A stretch of DNA of 64,000 nucleotides from Litoditis marina (Eukaryota > Nematoda > Chromadorea > Rhabditida > Rhabditidae): contig OZ038433.1 of NCBI GenBank assembly GCA_964036275.1, positions 54,639,902 to 54,703,901 on the forward strand, read 5' to 3'. This document shows, one piece after another, positions 60,101 through 64,000 of this stretch. The notes beneath the pieces are model-generated. The model did not search any database. It had not been told where the DNA came from and saw only the letters and a list, made by a program, of their open reading frames with translations. Numbering within the stretch: position 1 is the first letter of the stretch; the number at the start of each line of letters is the position of its first letter. A program made the position numbers and the translations under genes.

Positions 60101-63100
60101 TCTCAACATAGATAGATGGTCACATTCTGACAGCAAGGAATATCAGAGACAGCATTTAAACACCCCCGGTCATACACCGCCAAGGTCCCTCATAAAAGGG
60201 GGAGTCGCGAACAAATCCTTGTAAAAAGTAGGGGTCGCGCGCTGTTAACTAACGAATTTCTTACCAAATCCCCTATAATCTTACGGAAAATAGTTGAATG
60301 TCGCCGTTTTGACGTTTTGAGGGGTCGCGACACGAGAAAACACGGAGGGGTCGCGAGAATTTTGAAGGAATAAGAGGCCGTTGGCGGTGTATGCCCCCGG
60401 TCCGGTTCGCGCACGATTCGAATCAATTCAATTATTATTCGCACATACATGAGATGTAATGTTCTACAAAACACGTAGGGTTTACCAGACTTTCAACTGT
60501 CCACGTGAAAACATACCTGCTACTGTCCCTGATCGTCCTCGTAGTTCGCCTTTTGGTTTCGACTTCAATAAAAAAACATTACGAGTTGCAAAAAATCACC
60601 ATGCTCCGATGAAAAGTCTGGGTGTATTAACTCCGAGTTTCCCTTCTTTTTTGTCGGTATATACGCGTGAGTGAGCAAGAACAACAGACTAATTCAAGGT
60701 CCAAGCCAAAGGCCCTAATAAAGCAATCTTGTGGCTAAAAAATCATGATCCTAAAAGGGAACAACTGACCACTTTTCGGCACATTCAATCACTAAAGCAA
60801 GCGTGGGGCGACTTTGTAGAATGGTCCACATATTCATCCGTTTTCTTCCAAATTAGCACTTGAATCTACCCCAGTTTCAACAACTGTCAAAATTTATTAT
60901 CGAAAACTCTACTTTCCACCCAGTTTTGTAGTTTGATTACCCAGAAAAACACCTGATTTTCAATAATTGTTTGTGGAAAACAATATCGCCTCACGTATGC
61001 ACTAAAGCTTCCGACAAAACAGATTGGTGAAACGATACAAACCTGGTGTATCTATATCGACAACTTTAAACCGTCGCTTCTCGCTAGAATTTGGGGTGGT
61101 AGATGCACCGGATGCCACAGTCCCAACTCCCGCCTGCTGAAAGGACAGAAAGGTTAGGTGCACTGAGAAACCACCACGTCGCCCCCCCCCCCCCCCAATC
61201 AGTCTAACCAATTTGATGAATGTTGATATGGAGGGAACAGGGAAAAGACCTTTGAGTGCTAGCAACCCACCCCATTTGCCAGCTCTAGTACAGAAGACCG
61301 AAGAAATCCGAAGTTATAAAGATTTTTCGCGTTTTTGGCGACTTTTTGAACCATTTGGCAGAAAACTTCAACTTTTGGTTAGTATAATATGTGTGCTGAC
61401 CCGAGTGTCCGATCCATCTTGTACTGTCTTCGCGGCCCTCGTGACTCGTTCCTGTTGCGGCTGCCCACTGCGAATGTGGTTCATGTTGGCTGTGGCCGGC
61501 ACATCGCCCATCGGACCACCACCTACCGCCTCCTGCCTCGTCCTATTCCCAGTCTTCGGTGCCACTCCCGGAGTATCCACTGTAACTATCACACGTTAGA
61601 CGCCACTCGGACCCATGGAAGTTGTCCGAAAAAATCCCCAAACGGACTCAGTCGCACGTAGCACCTTACTGGTATGTGTACCTGAATTCCTACTATGAGT
61701 GGGAAGTGGGTGACGATTAAGCTCAAATGTATTAAGCTACGCCCTATCTCTCTAGTTTAAACATCAACAGAAAGTTCAAAGTATCACAATGGATAGTGTA
61801 TATGTATAGGCTATGTTTGTACAAATTTGGAGAAAAACATGTCATACAGATTTTAATAGGAGACATCCGCCCAATGTGTGCAAGCTACTCCTACTATGAT
61901 TATGTAACTGAATAAGTTCAAGGACTGTTGCCAGAGAGGATATATTTTATGATATGAAGAGTACAAATAGCCCTCACCCACACATGTTGGACTGATCGAC
62001 CGAAGGACCAAAGAGTAAGAGAGAAACGTACCATTCACATGCGACTGAGCGCTTCCTCGAGACACTGGCATGGGAGCTCCACGAAGTTTGACTTAACATA
62101 ATTATTGAATATTGGCCAATCTAACATAATATTTCATTTCAAATTAACAACATCCTATTTTATTTTATCAGGCAACTCTACCATAGTATCATCGATAGCC
62201 AGTGTCGAGTACTTATACAGACGGTATGTTTTATTCATAAAAGGGCTATTGTATTTGGAGCTACTTTTTCCAACTTCAACCGGTAAACATCTTCTAATTA
62301 TCATACGAAATGTCCATCACATATACGAACTGCGGAAACAGAGTAAAAATACTATTGATTGAATTTCACCATCCCAAAGTAAATCTACAAACACCCGCGT
62401 GGGAATATCCAAGGGTTAGCTTACAATCTTACAAATAACTTACCAAATAGCAATAGCGAAGAAAGAAAAACAAAAAAACTCACATTTTGATTTCTTCGTG
62501 TGGCTAACTCGGATGTACAACTTCTGGTAGTCTTGATAGCGCCTAAACGATTCCACCACGGATTTATCCTCTACACGTGATTCCCAGTCGACATTATTTG
62601 TTGGCGTAATCTAAAACACGCATCTAGAGAACTAAATGAATGTATATATTGATTATTGATCGAACAATTCATAACCTCACACCAACCAATTCTAAAGAGC
62701 CAACCTCTCCTGGAATCGTCAAAATCTTTGCAATCCCAAATTTAAGTAAATACATTTAGAAAATAAAACGCATTCTGGAAAACACAGTCAAACCAAGTTT
62801 GAGCCATTCAAATCGTTTTCCAGGCTACTATTTTATTTAGGTGTTTGATATAAAATAACCTGCTCGAGTAAATAACGTGAACTGGCGGGTGACAATAAGC
62901 AAATGGCAATTAGTAATGTATTTCCAAAAAATGGATTCCCCTGGGTGAACGTTTCTTTTTTATTTAGGATTTTGATACAAAATCACAAAGTTTCGCTCAT
63001 TTAAATAGAAGAAAACAAATGGTTCTTTTCAGAGGAATAGCACATATTTCTGCTGTTAGGGAGTGTGGAGGTTCATAGTTGTCTCGGGCCTAAAATTCGT

Positions 63101-64000
63101 CCAGTCCCGGAGGTGAACAGATGTTTTTAAACACGTGTACAAGAATACAAGTAAGCATTGGAACGTACTCTATGAGAAGGAAGTCTCATGTGGTGATCAT
63201 ATGCATGCTGAAAGCTCACGAAGTGAATGGCGGGAGAACAGGAGGAGCATTGCAAATTGAAGTGCTTCTTTGAAACCTCCCTATAATATAAATATGAACA
63301 CACTACCGAAACTTCACGCTCTTCTGTGAGTTGTGAATGCAAGGTTGCATGTGTAAACTGCCTTGCCTAAAAATGTGAACAAACACTTAGACAGAAAAGA
63401 TAAATTAGTTAGGAGGACCAGATTTTTGGTGTGAATCGGGTTCACATCGATACTTGCTAGAAAGGTAAAACGTGGGTGTATCTCAGCGTTTTGCAACGAC
63501 GTTAATCAGAAATTTTCGATCGGAGTAGAACAAAACAACATTTTTGACTAGAACAAATCATAAGTTCGGTGCATACCGGTTAGAGACACGTTGAGTTCCT
63601 GGCCAATTCCACAACTAACCGGGTTTTTAGGTAACCTAACCCTTTTTTGGTAACCTCTTTTTCAGGTTACCTTGTAGGTAACCTGGAAGTAACCTGAAAC
63701 TAAAATCCGGTTACCGTTCAAACTAACGGTAAAAACAACATTTTGCGTTAGAAAAACAGGTAACCGGTTTCTCATTTTAGGTTACCATAGTTACCAACCG
63801 GTTACCTGCTGAGGTAACCTGAAAAATAGGTTACCAAAAAAGGTTTAGGTTACCTAAAAACCCGGTTAGATATAGAATTCACCTGAGTTTCTAGCTCGCA
63901 CCAGTGCGAAGTTCGCCTGAGAACCGATGGTTTGCATTTCTAATTTGCACTCGAATTGACCTATATATACCAAAGTTCTTTCACCAAACATACCTTTCAG
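52517..64000 (-). CDS. U1/matrin-like zinc-finger, SR- and Pro-rich protein (partial, 20 exons)
   Basis: Minus-strand exons in order: 64000-63994 (cut by the window), 63280-63169, 62610-62484, 62091-62032, 61579-61401, 61136-61043, 60562-60517, 59845-59719, 59071-59014, 58098-58044, 57540-57485, 56998-56927, 56134-56040, 55451-55353, 54903-54865, 54496-54312, 54051-53964, 53280-53162, 52855-52786, 52531-52517; 566 aa in the window, phases consistent across all junctions. Near the start, 'LQCSSC' and 'HHMRLPSHR' resemble a U1/matrin zinc finger (C-x2-C then H-x5-H, long spacer). Then come 'SFRRYQDYQKLYIRV', repeated 'NRTP' segments ('GGNRTP'), poly-Pro stretches, and an SR tail ('RSPARSRSPPARYSR', 'DKKKRRRTPSSSEESED', 'RRSRRSRRR'). 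By composition it is probably a nuclear RNA-processing factor; I cannot name an orthologue. One intron has a GC donor and several have AAG or GAG acceptors. Confidence 0.75.
53460..53660. repeat. ACAAGTTGCACGCG / poly-G repeat block
   Basis: 'ACAAGTTGCACGCGCGTAAC' followed by 'ATTTTTAGGGGGAGGGGG' recurs at about 59430-59470. A second G10 run lies at about 53628. In an intron of the SR-type gene; class unknown. Confidence 0.5.
54077..54162. repeat. (TA)n(GA)n compound microsatellite
   Basis: More than 30 TA units followed by about 9 GA units, 25 bp from the acceptor side of an SR-type gene exon (54051). Length is likely polymorphic. Confidence 0.9.
56240..56356. mobile_element. CCCAGTAAAGTTGTCCGAATAG MITE, copy e
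   Basis: 'CACGTGAAAAACAATGATTC' to 'GGACAACTTCACTGGGGTAT'; left end missing. Further copies at 59230-59327 and 59868-60031 lie in the same gene. Confidence 0.65.
56623..56838. mobile_element. CATACACCGCCAAGG MITE, full copy
   Basis: Ends 'CATACACCGCCAAGG' and 'CCTTGGCGGTGTGTG' are inverted repeats. Inner landmarks are 'TCGTGTCGCGACC' and 'TTGTTCGCGACTCC'. In an intron of the SR-type gene. Other copies: 26586-26799, 59332-59419 (short), 60171-60393. Confidence 0.8.
58631..58711 (+). pseudogene. tRNA-Leu(CAG)-like sequence, degenerate
   Basis: 'ATGGCCGGGTGGTCTAAGGC' is a textbook Leu/Ser-type D-arm (A box). 'TTTCAGTC' could be an anticodon loop with CAG, then a short variable arm and 'AGGTTAGATCCCC' in the B-box position. 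The anticodon stem (CAGGT versus AGGTG) and the acceptor ends do not pair well, so a pseudogene or a SINE head is more likely than a working tRNA. Its orientation is opposite to the host gene. Confidence 0.5.
58868..58997. mobile_element. TTAA MITE copy 13
   Basis: Left end CTAAGCAGGACG, right end CGTCCTTCT-TTAA, with an 8-bp internal duplication (GTTGAAA). It lies 16 bp from an exon donor (59014) of the minus-strand SR-type gene. Confidence 0.82.
59868..60031. mobile_element. CCCAGTAAAGTTGTCCGAATAG MITE, copy f
   Basis: The best-preserved member: 'CACCAGTGAGGTCCGACTAT' to 'CTATTCGGACAACTTTGGTG', with 'TTCAAACACGTGAAAATGAA' inside. It ends 23 bp from an SR-type gene exon (59845), whose acceptor lacks a pyrimidine tract. 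Confidence 0.75.
60171..60393. mobile_element. CATACACCGCCAAGG MITE, full copy 2
   Basis: 'CATACACCGCCAAGGTCC' and 'GGCCGTTGGCGGTGTATG' ends. The interior repeats 'GGGGTCGCG' three times. In an intron of the SR-type gene, 124 bp from the exon at 60517. Confidence 0.8.
63615..63869. mobile_element. AACCGGG inverted-repeat element, copy 2
   Basis: 'CTAACCGGGTTTTTAGGTAA' and 'TTACCTAAAAACCCGGTTAG' are exact inverted ends, with multiple inner 'AGGTTACC' palindromes. In the first visible intron of the SR-type gene. Confidence 0.8.

Overview
The window looks like nematode chromosomal DNA. Most of its introns end in TTTTCAG-type acceptors, several genes have candidate spliced-leader acceptors a few bases upstream of the ATG, two gene pairs have operon-like spacing, and one gene joins a ShKT domain to an animal heme peroxidase, an architecture known from nematodes. 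Introns are unusually long and packed with short inverted-repeat transposons. All gene models were built by hand from reading frame, splice signals and phase; no alignment, RNA or database search was available.

Layout. (1) 1-3000: no gene recognised, two small repeats. (2) 3001-24159, plus: a 19-exon secreted ShKT-heme peroxidase (710 aa) of the MLT-7/SKPO type, whose introns hold eight copies of a TTAA-flanked MITE, tRNA-derived SINEs and other repeats. (3) 25726-29480, minus: a six-exon mitochondrial ribosomal protein L10 (244 aa) with a candidate trans-splice site. (4) 30667-33163, plus: a weakly supported small gene of unknown function. (5) 34294-47000, plus: three paralogues of a coiled-coil family I do not recognise (A 612 aa, B 313 aa, C about 665 aa). 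They share a C-terminal domain, and A and C carry repeated VKxE (SUMO-consensus-like) motifs. Their 3' flanks, including AATAAA, are triplicated too. Paralogue B appears to be a chimera whose first two exons match the start of the neighbouring REXO4 gene. (6) 47156-52187, plus: a complete nine-exon REXO4-type DEDDh 3'-5' exonuclease (275 aa), probably in an operon with paralogue C. (7) 52517-64000, minus: a 20-exon gene, open at the right edge, encoding a U1/matrin-like zinc finger followed by a long SR- and proline-rich tail. It converges on REXO4, with the two 3' ends about 60 bp apart.

The most novel material is the coiled-coil/REXO4 segment: an apparent two-gene operon (coiled-coil gene, then REXO4) was duplicated in tandem and rearranged into a chimeric gene. 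Mobile elements are abundant and partly classifiable by target-site duplication: TTAA (piggyBac-like MITE, 13 copies), 9 bp (MULE-like foldbacks, 2 copies) and CAG (PIF/Harbinger-like, 1.38 kb, nested in another element). Six of the 13 TTAA MITEs lie within about 31 bp of an exon boundary or stop codon.
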